NCBI RefSeq assembly: GCF_900143545.1
Contig: NZ_FREV01000001.1
Location: forward strand, 558,001-622,000
DNA length: 64,000 nucleotides
Reading direction: 5' to 3'
DNA from: Loktanella sp. Alg231-35
Lineage (GTDB): Bacteria > Pseudomonadota > Alphaproteobacteria > Rhodobacterales > Rhodobacteraceae
Below, one piece after another: positions 38,317-46,012 of this stretch. Positions within the stretch are counted from its first letter, which is position 1; the number at the start of each line of letters is the position of its first letter. The position numbers were made by a program, and so were the translations under genes. A model generated the notes under the pieces. It did no database searches and had not been told where the DNA came from. It saw nothing but the letters and a program-made list of their open reading frames with translations.

Positions 38317-39110
38317 GGCAGCGGGCCAACTGGGACGATATCGGGGCAATCGGCATGTGTTTCAGGTGTCCCGGTGTACCAGGTTGTCAAAAGGCTGACG
38401 CGTGGGGCATCGCCAACGACGGCCTTGTTTGACCTCTCAAACCCGTGCCATCCGGGGCGCGATTTTCGCTTGTTGCCCGAAAAATACATGCCTGTGTTGG
38501 GCAGGAATGGCGCGCGGCGCAGTTCACGGTGGGCTTTCCGAAACGGGCGTTGCCACTTTGGCAGATATTCATAAAGCGATGTGCCCAACCCGTCGAGGCT
38601 GTCATCTGGTGGCAGGTACAACAGCATTGTCGCAACCCGTGGCAGGTCGTCGAAATGCGGAGGCATATAGTAGGATTCCGTTTCGACCCGCAGGGCGGTG
38701 CTGACAAAGATGGGCTGGTCATTCACCTCTGCGGTATTACAGCCAAACACCGGTGCCAGATCCTCGGCAAGGCAACCAAAGACGGCTGATTTGACGTCTG
38801 TAGACATAATTGCCGTTCCCACGGCCCACCAGAGGGCTTGCTGTTCTTCTGCAATCCGCGCGACGCCAATATCCGGCAGTTCGATCAGGTCGCGGGTAGA
38901 GATGCCTTCACTATCGTGAAAAAGTTCAAGGCTCATGGGCCGGAAAGCCTGTTTGTCCGGCACATTGCCAAGCATGTCCTGATAGATGTCTTCGGGGAAC
39001 ACATCGTTGAGCATGGCATGCTGGCACGGGGCGACATCAACTGGAGTTGCATTGATCGCGTCCACAAGATGATGTGCGATACGTGTGCAGAGTGCGCTGT
39101 CCTTTTCCAA
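38313..39110 (-). CDS. putative 2-oxoglutarate/Fe(II)-dependent oxygenase
   Basis: 265-residue protein with a possible jelly-roll oxygenase core. A metal facial triad may be formed by the His and Asp in MPPHFDDLPRVA and the distal His in SRPGWHGFERSNK, with the 2-oxoglutarate-binding Arg in APRVSLLTTWYTG. The start is TTG at 39108-39110, the only reasonable initiation codon before residue 33, and GGGGGTAAG upstream could be its ribosome site. No genetic context points to a substrate. The upstream region on its 5' side carries gene remnants. Confidence 0.55.
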   Translation of the reverse strand: MEKDSALCTRIAHHLVDAINATPVDVAPCQHAMLNDVFPEDIYQDMLGNVPDKQAFRPMSLELFHDSEGISTRDLIELPDIGVARIAEEQQALWWAVGTAIMSTDVKSAVFGCLAEDLAPVFGCNTAEVNDQPIFVSTALRVETESYYMPPHFDDLPRVATMLLYLPPDDSLDGLGTSLYEYLPKWQRPFRKAHRELRRAPFLPNTGMYFSGNKRKSRPGWHGFERSNKAVVGDAPRVSLLTTWYTGTPETHADCPDIVPVGPLP

Positions 39111-39320
39111 AAACTTACCCCCGGACTGATCAATGTAACGGGGTTGCCCAGCCAGCAGACGCCCCCAAAGACTATGCTATCACAACAGTAAATGAGGTGT
39201 TTCACCCTGAGCAAGGGCTTTGCGCGCGATCGGCAATAGTTTGATCAGTGAGCGGCGAAGATTGGCCTTCATTGGATTTTCGCCAACCAATCTGGGCGAC
39301 GTAACCCACGCAGCTAATTC

Positions 39321-39541
39321 GCTGACGCGCAGGCGCGTTTTGGTCTGGACGATGCAACAACAGTCACCACAACCTCCTATACGGCCGTGACAGGCAGTGC
39401 TGGTACTATCAGCTTTATGGGCAGGCGATTTTTGACGGGTTCTTTTTTGAGATTGTGTAACGCAAGGCTCGTTATGCGGGCTATGGTGCGGGCAATGCCC
39501 CGATCCGGCTGGCCGCGCAGGCCCAGACACGCAAACAATGA
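39321..39541 (+). pseudogene. decayed 3' end of a QuiC/4-hydroxyphenylpyruvate dioxygenase-like gene
   Basis: The plus strand from 39321 reads ADAQARFGLDD, then in another frame YYQLYGQAIFDGFFFEIV, a TAA stop at 39458, and then RKARYAGYGAGNAPIRLAAQ to a TGA at 39539-39541. These pieces match in order the C terminus of the bifunctional sugar-phosphate isomerase/HPPD family (3-dehydroshikimate dehydratase, QuiC-like): the ARF-LDD segment, the Fe-ligand-containing FFFEIV.R, and GYGA.NAPIRLAAQ. At least one frameshift and one stop separate them. The rest of the 39111-39549 interval, including 39111-39320, shows no clear gene. The remnant ends overlapping ATG 39538, just ahead of the next gene. 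Confidence 0.7.
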
Positions 39542-39549
39542 GGTGCCGC

Positions 39550-40350
39550 ATGACAGACGATGCAGATGCAATCCGCGCATGGTGGCGGACGTCCATCATC
39601 GATATGGAACCGGGCAAAATTGCCTTTCGCGGGCATCCGATTGAAGACTTGATCGGCAATGTTTCCTTTCCCCAGATGATTTGGCTGATGACAACAGGGC
39701 GCGTGGCCTCGGCAGAGGAGGCGGCCTTGTTGGAGGCGGCTTTGGTTGCTGGCGTTGATCACGGCCCCCAAGCGCCCTCGATTGCGGCGGCCCGCATGAC
39801 CGCCACCTGCGGTGTGGGGCTAAACAATGCGATGGCCAATGGTGTGAACATGCTGGGCGATGTGCATGGCGGGGCGGGCGAACAGTGCGCAGAACTCTAT
39901 TATGATATCGCGGCGCGCATGGATGCAGGTGCTGCCCTTGATGATGCGGTGCAGGCCGGGCTTGATGGCTGGCGTGCGCAGAATGGCAAGATTGTCAGCG
40001 GCTTTGGGCACCGGTTTCACAAACCCGTTGACCCGCGCGCGCCAGGTTTGATGTCTTTGGTCCGTGATGCTGCTGACGCTGGCACAGTGTCTGGTCGTTA
40101 CGCTGATATCGGAGAGGCGGTGCAGGCTAACCTTGGCCAGACGCGCCCGCTCGCGATGAATATCGACGGCGCCACTGCGGTCATTTTCTGCGAATTGGGC
40201 TTTCCTGCGCCATTGTCGCGCGGGCTTTTCTGCTTGTCCCGCTCGGTCGGGATTTTGGCTCATGCTTGGGAACAGATGCAGCAGGGTGGCCGCAACAAAG
40301 GGCCGATGCCCCCTGCCTATCTGCCAAAGTATGAGCCAGGCAAAAAGTAG
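39550..40350 (+). CDS. citryl-CoA lyase-like protein (citrate synthase fold)
   Basis: 266-residue protein related to the catalytic C-terminal half of citrate synthase and ATP-citrate lyase. Conserved features are IEDLIGNVSFPQMIWLMTTGR, GDVHGGAGEQ (active-site His of the substrate pocket) and VSGFGHRFHKPVDPRAPGL (GxGHR motif). The length fits stand-alone citryl-CoA lyases. The ATG at 39550 is preferred to one at 39538 because GAGGTG precedes it. It probably cleaves a citryl-CoA-like ester to acetyl-CoA and a keto acid, but the actual substrate could be a related branched CoA ester. It follows the remnant of a QuiC-like gene. Confidence 0.8.
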   Translation: MTDDADAIRAWWRTSIIDMEPGKIAFRGHPIEDLIGNVSFPQMIWLMTTGRVASAEEAALLEAALVAGVDHGPQAPSIAAARMTATCGVGLNNAMANGVNMLGDVHGGAGEQCAELYYDIAARMDAGAALDDAVQAGLDGWRAQNGKIVSGFGHRFHKPVDPRAPGLMSLVRDAADAGTVSGRYADIGEAVQANLGQTRPLAMNIDGATAVIFCELGFPAPLSRGLFCLSRSVGILAHAWEQMQQGGRNKGPMPPAYLPKYEPGKK

Positions 40351-40421
40351 GTTGCAAAGAACATGATGTAATAAAAAACATCATAGATTGCTGAATGGAA
40401 TATTTGTGCCCGTACCCAGCG

Positions 40422-41450
40422 CTATGCAGGGCACGCGCTTGACTGCCTGCGGATGAACTCAGGTGCGCAGTGCAGGCTGGTACCAGTGCCGGATGAAGGA
40501 TCAATGATTGCAGACACAAGCGCTTGTCCCGCTTCTTGACCGATACGGCGCGCGGGCAGTCGGACGGTCGTCAAGGCGGGCTCAATCTCGGATGATCCCT
40601 TGAAGTCGCCGATCCCTACAACCGTGACATCGTCCGGTACGGTCAACCCGCTTGCCGTGGCACCGTAGAGCGCACCAGTGGCCAGAATATCATTGCCGCA
40701 GATCAAGGCGGTTGGCCGACTGCGCTTGGAAAATAGATGCTTCGCATCCAGTTTGGACTCCGAGATACTATAGACGGTTTCCAGCATCCATTCTTTTGGC
40801 AACTCAACACCAGCATCGCGCAGTGTTGTCAGAACGATCTCGCGTCGCGCAAGTGCGCGGTCGTTGCCATTGGTAGGGGGGAACATGCAAGCAATCCGCC
40901 TGTGACCCAAAGACAGGACGTGCTCTGCGATCAGTTTGCCGGCCTGTTCATTGTCAGCACCGATCGAAGGGTAACGCGATTCCGCCGCATAGTTCCACAT
41001 CAAGACGCAAGGGATATCCTGACTATCAAGAAGCTGAAACACGGCTTCATCATGGTCGAGCCCGGTCAACACCACGCCATCAACCCGGTGTTCAAGAAAC
41101 TTGCGCAGGATCGCATATTCACGTTGCAGGTCATACCCGTGCGAGGCCAACAGAATGGTAAAGCCTTGTGCTGCGACCGTATCGGAAAAGGCCTGCACCA
41201 CCTCTGCAAAGATCGCGTGGTCCAGCGTTGGCACCAAAACGCCAATCGTCCCTGACCGGATGCCATGGATCGTTTGCGCCGCTCGGTTGCGGATGTAACC
41301 AGTGCGCCGCACGGCGGAATCAATTCTTTTGCGGGTGGCGGATTTGAGCAACTCGGGGTGGTTAAAGTACCGCGATACGGTCGATGGCGACACGCGTGCC
41401 GCCTTTGCCACGGTGATGATATCCGCCTTTTTTAGTTTATTTTCAGTCAT
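40422..41450 (-). CDS. LacI-family transcriptional regulator
   Basis: 342-residue regulator. The N-terminal HTH with hinge helix reads IITVAKAARVSPSTVSRYFNHPELLKSATRKRIDSAV, the LacI signature. The C-terminal region is a periplasmic-binding-protein fold (IGVLVPTLDHAIFAEVVQAF, PTALICGNDILATGALYGA). It is divergent from the transporter-dehydrogenase-ligase operon, with a shared 99-bp gap that contains a LacI-type operator, so it should repress that operon until a catabolite binds. The likely effector is the imported sulfonate or its CoA derivative, by inference. Confidence 0.93.
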   Translation of the reverse strand: MTENKLKKADIITVAKAARVSPSTVSRYFNHPELLKSATRKRIDSAVRRTGYIRNRAAQTIHGIRSGTIGVLVPTLDHAIFAEVVQAFSDTVAAQGFTILLASHGYDLQREYAILRKFLEHRVDGVVLTGLDHDEAVFQLLDSQDIPCVLMWNYAAESRYPSIGADNEQAGKLIAEHVLSLGHRRIACMFPPTNGNDRALARREIVLTTLRDAGVELPKEWMLETVYSISESKLDAKHLFSKRSRPTALICGNDILATGALYGATASGLTVPDDVTVVGIGDFKGSSEIEPALTTVRLPARRIGQEAGQALVSAIIDPSSGTGTSLHCAPEFIRRQSSACPA

Positions 41451-41474
41451 CTATACCGCCAATTCACCGCATTT

Positions 41475-41502
41475 ATGAAAACATTTGCAAAACTATTTTC
41501 AT
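41475..41502. promoter_or_regulatory. LacI-type operator region
   Basis: TGAAAACATTTGCA (41476-41489) is an imperfect palindrome with TG..AA..TT..CA spacing typical of LacI-family operators. It is embedded in a longer inverted repeat ATGAAAA (41475-41481) with TTTTCAT (41496-41502). It lies between the LacI start and tctA, placed to block transcription of both. Confidence 0.6.
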
Positions 41503-41549
41503 TGCGTAGCGTAAATGGTCAAGCCTGAGTTTGGGAGGAATTGGGCAAG

Positions 41550-43079
41550 ATGGATTTCCTGTTCTATATGGGCGACGTGTTCACCCCGATCAATTTCGGG
41601 TTGCTTTTGCTTGGGACCATCGGTGGTCTGATCCTGGGCGCAACACCGGGGCTGTCGCCGACGATGGCCGTTGCTTTGCTGATCCCATTCACCTTCCAAC
41701 TGGAACCGCAACAGGGGCTGATCCTGCTGGGGGCCGCCTATACCTCGACGGTGGCCGGGGGCGCAGTCAGTGCGATCTTGCTCAAGATACCGGGCGCGCC
41801 TGCCAATATCGCCACGACCCTTGATGGGCACACGATGGCGACGAAGGGCGAAGGCGCGAAGGCGCTGCAGTTGTCGTTCATTGCCTCTGCCATCGGTGGT
41901 CTGTTCGGCGTGTTTCTTCTTATCTTTCTAACCCCGGTTCTGGCCCAATGGGCGCTGGCCTTTGGGCCGTCACATCTGTTCTGGCTGGCCATTCTGGGTG
42001 TGACCGTGATTGGTACGCTCGATTCCAGCTCTGTTGTGAAGGGGCTTTTGTCGGGCTGTATCGGTCTGTGGCTCGCCACTATTGGCTTTGACGACATCAT
42101 GGGCGCGCAGCGGTTTATCTTTCATCCTGCGGTTAGCGGCGGCATCAACGTCATTCCGGCGTTGATCGGTCTCTTTGCGATCCCGCAAGTGATCACGATG
42201 TTTACCAAAGGGCGCAGCAGCGACGATGCCGAGGTTATCAGTGTTCAAAAGCACCCGATCCGCCTTGCCTTTGTAGAGGTGTTCAAGCGCAAAACGGCGC
42301 TGGCCATCGGCACTATCACCGGGTCCATCATCGGGCTCATTCCGGGTGTTGGCGGGCAGATCGCGGGGCTTGTGGCTTACGACCAGTCCAAAAAGTTCAG
42401 CAAGGAGAGTGAGAAATTCGGGACCGGCCACAGCGAAGGTGTGATTGCCGCCGAAAGCGCCAATAACGCGATGGTGGGGCCATCACTGGTACCACTGCTA
42501 ACGCTTTCTATTCCCGGCTCGCCCACTGCTGCCGTTTTGCTGGGTGGCCTGCTCATCCACGGGATTTTTCCCGGTCCTGACCTGTTCATGAATTACCCGC
42601 AGGTGGCTTGGACCTTTATCGACTCCATGTTGATCGGGCAGATCTTGATGTGCATCTTTGGCCTTTATATTGCAGGTCTGGCGGCAAGTGTCGCACGGGT
42701 GCCCCACGCAGTCATGGCGGCCATTGTGTTAGGGCTTGCTGTCTTTGGCAGCTACTCAGTCCAGAATTCCATGGGTGATGTCTATGTGATGGGCACCCTT
42801 GGTCTGGCGATGTACTTCCTTGAACGTTTTGGTTTCTCTGCGGCACCGCTGGTGCTCGGCTTGATCCTTGGACCCATCGCAGAGGCGAACTTTATTCAAG
42901 GCTCCATGATTGCCAATGCAACCGTTGGCACAGGCACCTACTTCTTCACTGGCTGGCTGAACTGGCTCTTGATTATCATCGTCTTGGCCTCGATCGGCTA
43001 CTCTGTCTGGATGGAAGTCATGGCTCGCCGCTACACCACCAAAGAAGAAGCGGTCGCGAAAGAAGAGGCGTTGTCATGA
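41550..43079 (+). CDS. tctA: tripartite tricarboxylate transporter large permease TctA
   Basis: 509-residue inner-membrane protein with about 12 helices. The family hallmark motif GATPGLSPTMAVALLIPFTF appears near residue 30, and a second related repeat (GLIPGVGGQIAGLVAYDQSKKFS) occurs in the second half. It forms the channel for the substrate delivered by TctC. I start it at ATG 41550 because GGGAGG lies 11 bases upstream; a TTG at 41541 is too close to that site. It overlaps tctB (ATGA). Confidence 0.95.
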   Translation: MDFLFYMGDVFTPINFGLLLLGTIGGLILGATPGLSPTMAVALLIPFTFQLEPQQGLILLGAAYTSTVAGGAVSAILLKIPGAPANIATTLDGHTMATKGEGAKALQLSFIASAIGGLFGVFLLIFLTPVLAQWALAFGPSHLFWLAILGVTVIGTLDSSSVVKGLLSGCIGLWLATIGFDDIMGAQRFIFHPAVSGGINVIPALIGLFAIPQVITMFTKGRSSDDAEVISVQKHPIRLAFVEVFKRKTALAIGTITGSIIGLIPGVGGQIAGLVAYDQSKKFSKESEKFGTGHSEGVIAAESANNAMVGPSLVPLLTLSIPGSPTAAVLLGGLLIHGIFPGPDLFMNYPQVAWTFIDSMLIGQILMCIFGLYIAGLAASVARVPHAVMAAIVLGLAVFGSYSVQNSMGDVYVMGTLGLAMYFLERFGFSAAPLVLGLILGPIAEANFIQGSMIANATVGTGTYFFTGWLNWLLIIIVLASIGYSVWMEVMARRYTTKEEAVAKEEALS

Positions 43080-43540
43080 CTGATCTGCCACGCAACCAAC
43101 ATATCATTGCATCCGGCCTGATCGCCGCAGTCGGGATCAGCATTGCCTACATCAGCTTTACCCAAGAACCCGCAGACGCGTTTATCTTTCCACGCCTGAT
43201 TTCATCAGTCTTCGCTGTCTTGGCGATCTGGACCTTCGTAAAGGCGCTTCTGGGCCGCACCAAGGTTGGCAACGGGATCAGCGGAGTGGCGATGCGCAAT
43301 ATGCTGCCGGGCCTGATCGTTGCGATCATCTATGTGTATTGGGCGGCCAAAGCGCTGGGGTTCTACACGGCAACCGCAATCGCTTTTTTCATCTTGCTTT
43401 CACTTTACGATCCGTCCCCGCATTCAGAAATGAAAAGTTGGGTCAAACGGATCTTGATTACCGCTGGTTTCATGGCGGTCATGTACGGTCTGTTCGCGCA
43501 ATTGCTGAATGTCTTCACACCGCGAGAGATCTTTTTCTGA
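43076..43540 (+). CDS. tctB: tripartite tricarboxylate transporter small permease TctB
   Basis: 154-residue inner-membrane protein with four hydrophobic segments (around residues 10-28, 37-54, 75-95 and 115-140). Poorly conserved in sequence as usual for TctB, but size, topology and position between TctA and TctC identify it. The ATG overlaps the tctA stop. Confidence 0.9.
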   Translation: MTDLPRNQHIIASGLIAAVGISIAYISFTQEPADAFIFPRLISSVFAVLAIWTFVKALLGRTKVGNGISGVAMRNMLPGLIVAIIYVYWAAKALGFYTATAIAFFILLSLYDPSPHSEMKSWVKRILITAGFMAVMYGLFAQLLNVFTPREIFF

Positions 43541-43578
43541 ACCGCATAAGCGGCAGATTGAACCCTAGGGAGGATACT

Positions 43579-44550
43579 ATGAAAAAATGGATTGCAGGGG
43601 CCGCAGTGGCCTTGGCCACAATGACGGGACAAGCCTTTGCCGAAGGGCATGGCGACTATCCGGAACGGCCTATCATGTTGATGGTCAGCTATGGCGCTGG
43701 TGGTGCGACTGATTTTCAGGCGCGCATCGTGACCATGACCGCGGGCAATGAGGATGCGTTAGGTATGCCTATCGCCATTGTAAACCGGCCCGGCGCGGGC
43801 GGCCGCGTAGGTTGGAACTGGTTTGCGACTGAGGCTGAGGCCGATGGTTATACACTTGGTGCGTACAACATTCCGCATTTCGTGGCTCAGTCGATTGAAG
43901 GTGGTGTTTCTTACTCATCAGACAGCTTCGAGCCAATCGCAAACTGGGGCGCAGACCCGGCGGTCTTTGTTGTTGGCGCTGATAGCGACTTCAACTCAAT
44001 GGAAGACGTTGTGAACTACGCCAAAGCAAATCCGGGTGGTTTGACTTTCTCTGGCGCTGGTCTGTTTGTGGGTCACCACATTGCAGCATTGCAGCTAGAA
44101 AAGGCCGCAGGTGTTGAGCTGGCCTATATCCCAAACAACGCCGGTGGTGCAGGCGCGATGCGCGCCGTGATTGCAGGCGAAGTGCTGGGCGGGGTCAATA
44201 ACCTGTCTGACGCCTTCCGCGCGCAGGCCGCAGGCAACGTCAAAATCCTTGGTGTGTTCGACTTGGAGCGCAACGCAGAGTTCCTGCCAGACGTGCCAAC
44301 CATGATGGAGCAAGGCTTTGACATCGACAACGCATCCGTGAACTTCCGCGGTGTGATGGTGCCAAAGGGCACACCGCAAGAGGTGATCGACCATCTTGCC
44401 GCGACCGTGCCAACGATGTTTGAAAATGGCCGTGTCCAAAGCCGTATGGCCGCAGGCGGATCACCGATGCATATCATGACACGCGACGAAGTGCTTGAAA
44501 TGTGGGCCGCCCGTCAGGCAACGCTGGAAGAGCTTTTGGCCGACCTTTAA
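43579..44550 (+). CDS. tctC: tripartite tricarboxylate transporter solute-binding protein TctC
   Basis: 323-residue periplasmic protein. The signal peptide runs MKKWIAGAAVALATMTGQAFA. The mature protein begins near YPERPIMLMVSYGAGGATDFQAR, the TctC/Bug motif (aromatic-P-x-[KR]-P...GGxxD). AIVNRPGAGGRVGWNW and later AGGSPMHIMTRDEVLEMW are typical. It captures the ligand for TctA/TctB. AGGGAGG precedes the ATG at 43579; upstream in-frame codons lie inside tctB and are not used. Given the downstream enzymes, the ligand is probably sulfoacetate or a related acid. Confidence 0.94.
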   Translation: MKKWIAGAAVALATMTGQAFAEGHGDYPERPIMLMVSYGAGGATDFQARIVTMTAGNEDALGMPIAIVNRPGAGGRVGWNWFATEAEADGYTLGAYNIPHFVAQSIEGGVSYSSDSFEPIANWGADPAVFVVGADSDFNSMEDVVNYAKANPGGLTFSGAGLFVGHHIAALQLEKAAGVELAYIPNNAGGAGAMRAVIAGEVLGGVNNLSDAFRAQAAGNVKILGVFDLERNAEFLPDVPTMMEQGFDIDNASVNFRGVMVPKGTPQEVIDHLAATVPTMFENGRVQSRMAAGGSPMHIMTRDEVLEMWAARQATLEELLADL

Positions 44551-44557
44551 ACCTATC

Positions 44558-44586
44558 GCGCAGCACCCGAACATTGGGTGCTGCGC
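44558..44586 (+). terminator. 11-bp hairpin between tctC and the dehydrogenase gene
   Basis: GCGCAGCACCC and its exact complement surround a 7-nt loop, starting 7 bases after the tctC stop. There is no T-run, and a ribosome site for the next gene follows. It probably stabilises the transporter mRNA or partly terminates, so that the binding protein is made in excess over the enzymes. Confidence 0.65.
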
Positions 44587-44608
44587 AACCCCAAACAGGA
44601 ACATCCCC

Positions 44609-46012
44609 ATGAACACCGTTGATCCCATCGCAGAGGTCGAAGCCATCGTTGCACGTGCTCGTGCGGCACAAAGCAGCTTTGAGCGCGATGGATCACAAGC
44701 CGCCTATGATCGTGCTGCACAAGCGGCAGCTTGGGCGATCATGGAACCCGCACGCAACAGGCATCTGGCAGAGCTTGCGGTTGAAACAACCGGGCTGGGA
44801 AATGTGCCCGACAAGATTACAAAAAACCATCGCAAAACCCTTGGCTTGATGCGCGACATTCAGAACGTACAGACCTATGGGATCATCAGCGATGATCCGG
44901 CAACGGGTATCACCGAAATTGCGCGCCCCATCGGTGTGATCGGCGCTGTTGTGCCTTCGACCAATCCGGGGGCGACGCCTGCCAACAACATCATCAATGC
45001 ACTGAAATGTGGCAATGCGATTGTCGTTTCGCCGTCGCCAAAGGGTGTACCCACCTGCGAAGCGCTGTTTGGATACATTCATGCCGAGTTCGACAAGCTG
45101 GGGATTGACCATGATCTGGTTCAAATGATCCCCGGTCGCGGTTCAAAAGAGAAAACACAGCGCCTGCTTGAAATTGCCGATTTGATCGTGGTCACAGGCA
45201 GTCAGAATAACGTCAAGCGGGCCTATACATCCGGCACCCCGGCGTTGGCGGTTGGTGCGGGCAATGTCGCTGTCATCATAGATGAAACGGCAGATCTGGC
45301 CGCTGCTGCGGAAAAGATCAAAGCCTCCAAGACGTTTGATAATGCAACGTCCTGTTCGTCCGAGAACGCCATCGTTGTCGTCAACGAAATCTATGACACC
45401 TTCGCCGCCGAGATGGCGCGCACCGGCGGTGCCCTGATCACAGATGAAACGAAGGTCACCTCGAAACTCTGGATGAAGGGTCATCTAAACCCACAGGCCA
45501 TTGCCCAAGACGCGGACAAGCTGATTGCAGCCCTCGGGTTGACCGGTGACGTGCCCGCTGACACCGCCTATATCGCGGTAGAAACAAAAGGCATTGGACC
45601 TGAACACCCGCTGTCGGGTGAGAAACTAAGCCGTGTTCTGACGGTTTACCGCGCCAAGGACTTCGCGGATGCCGTCCGCATCACGCATGAAATCGAAATG
45701 CACCAAGGGGCAGGGCATTCGGTTGGGCTGCATACGCAAACCGATGATCGGCCCCTGACGCTCGCCAAGGCGATCCCTACCAGCCGCGTGATCGTAAACC
45801 AGGCCCATACCTTTGCCACAGGTGGGTCCTTCACCAACGGCATGCCATTCTCGCTGTCGATGGGTTGTGGGTCGTGGGGCGGCAACTCCATCGATACCAA
45901 TCTGCATTGGCGGCATTTCATGCAGACCACAAAAATCGTACGCGAAATTCCTGCCGACGAACCCGCCGTCGAAGATATCTTTGGCGGCTATTGGAGTGAG
46001 GCTGGCAAATGA
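44609..46012 (+). CDS. sauS: CoA-acylating aldehyde dehydrogenase, probable sulfoacetaldehyde dehydrogenase SauS
   Basis: 467-residue aldehyde dehydrogenase of the acylating branch. Catalytic Cys249 lies in FDNATSCSSENAIVV, and the C-terminal GCGSWGGNSIDTNLHWRHF matches AdhE/EutE-type enzymes and SauS. VGVIGAVVPSTNPGATPANN-type coenzyme binding is seen in GVIGAVVPSTNPG. In Cupriavidus necator SauS reduces sulfoacetyl-CoA to sulfoacetaldehyde with NADPH. The adjoining AMP-forming ligase and organic-acid transporter are the same gene set, which is why I prefer this to succinate-semialdehyde or propionaldehyde dehydrogenase. Xsc, the next enzyme, is not in the window. The start at 44609 has an AGGA site. 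It overlaps the ligase gene. Confidence 0.7.
   Translation: MNTVDPIAEVEAIVARARAAQSSFERDGSQAAYDRAAQAAAWAIMEPARNRHLAELAVETTGLGNVPDKITKNHRKTLGLMRDIQNVQTYGIISDDPATGITEIARPIGVIGAVVPSTNPGATPANNIINALKCGNAIVVSPSPKGVPTCEALFGYIHAEFDKLGIDHDLVQMIPGRGSKEKTQRLLEIADLIVVTGSQNNVKRAYTSGTPALAVGAGNVAVIIDETADLAAAAEKIKASKTFDNATSCSSENAIVVVNEIYDTFAAEMARTGGALITDETKVTSKLWMKGHLNPQAIAQDADKLIAALGLTGDVPADTAYIAVETKGIGPEHPLSGEKLSRVLTVYRAKDFADAVRITHEIEMHQGAGHSVGLHTQTDDRPLTLAKAIPTSRVIVNQAHTFATGGSFTNGMPFSLSMGCGSWGGNSIDTNLHWRHFMQTTKIVREIPADEPAVEDIFGGYWSEAGK

Noticed and set aside
39180..39659. 159-residue minus-strand frame
   Set aside because: Overlaps the citryl-CoA lyase start and the QuiC-like remnant on the other strand; no family features seen.
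42189..42196. GTGATCAC, core of the TGTGATCACA motif
   Set aside because: Inside tctA coding sequence and lacks the outer T and A pair, so not counted as a GntR site.
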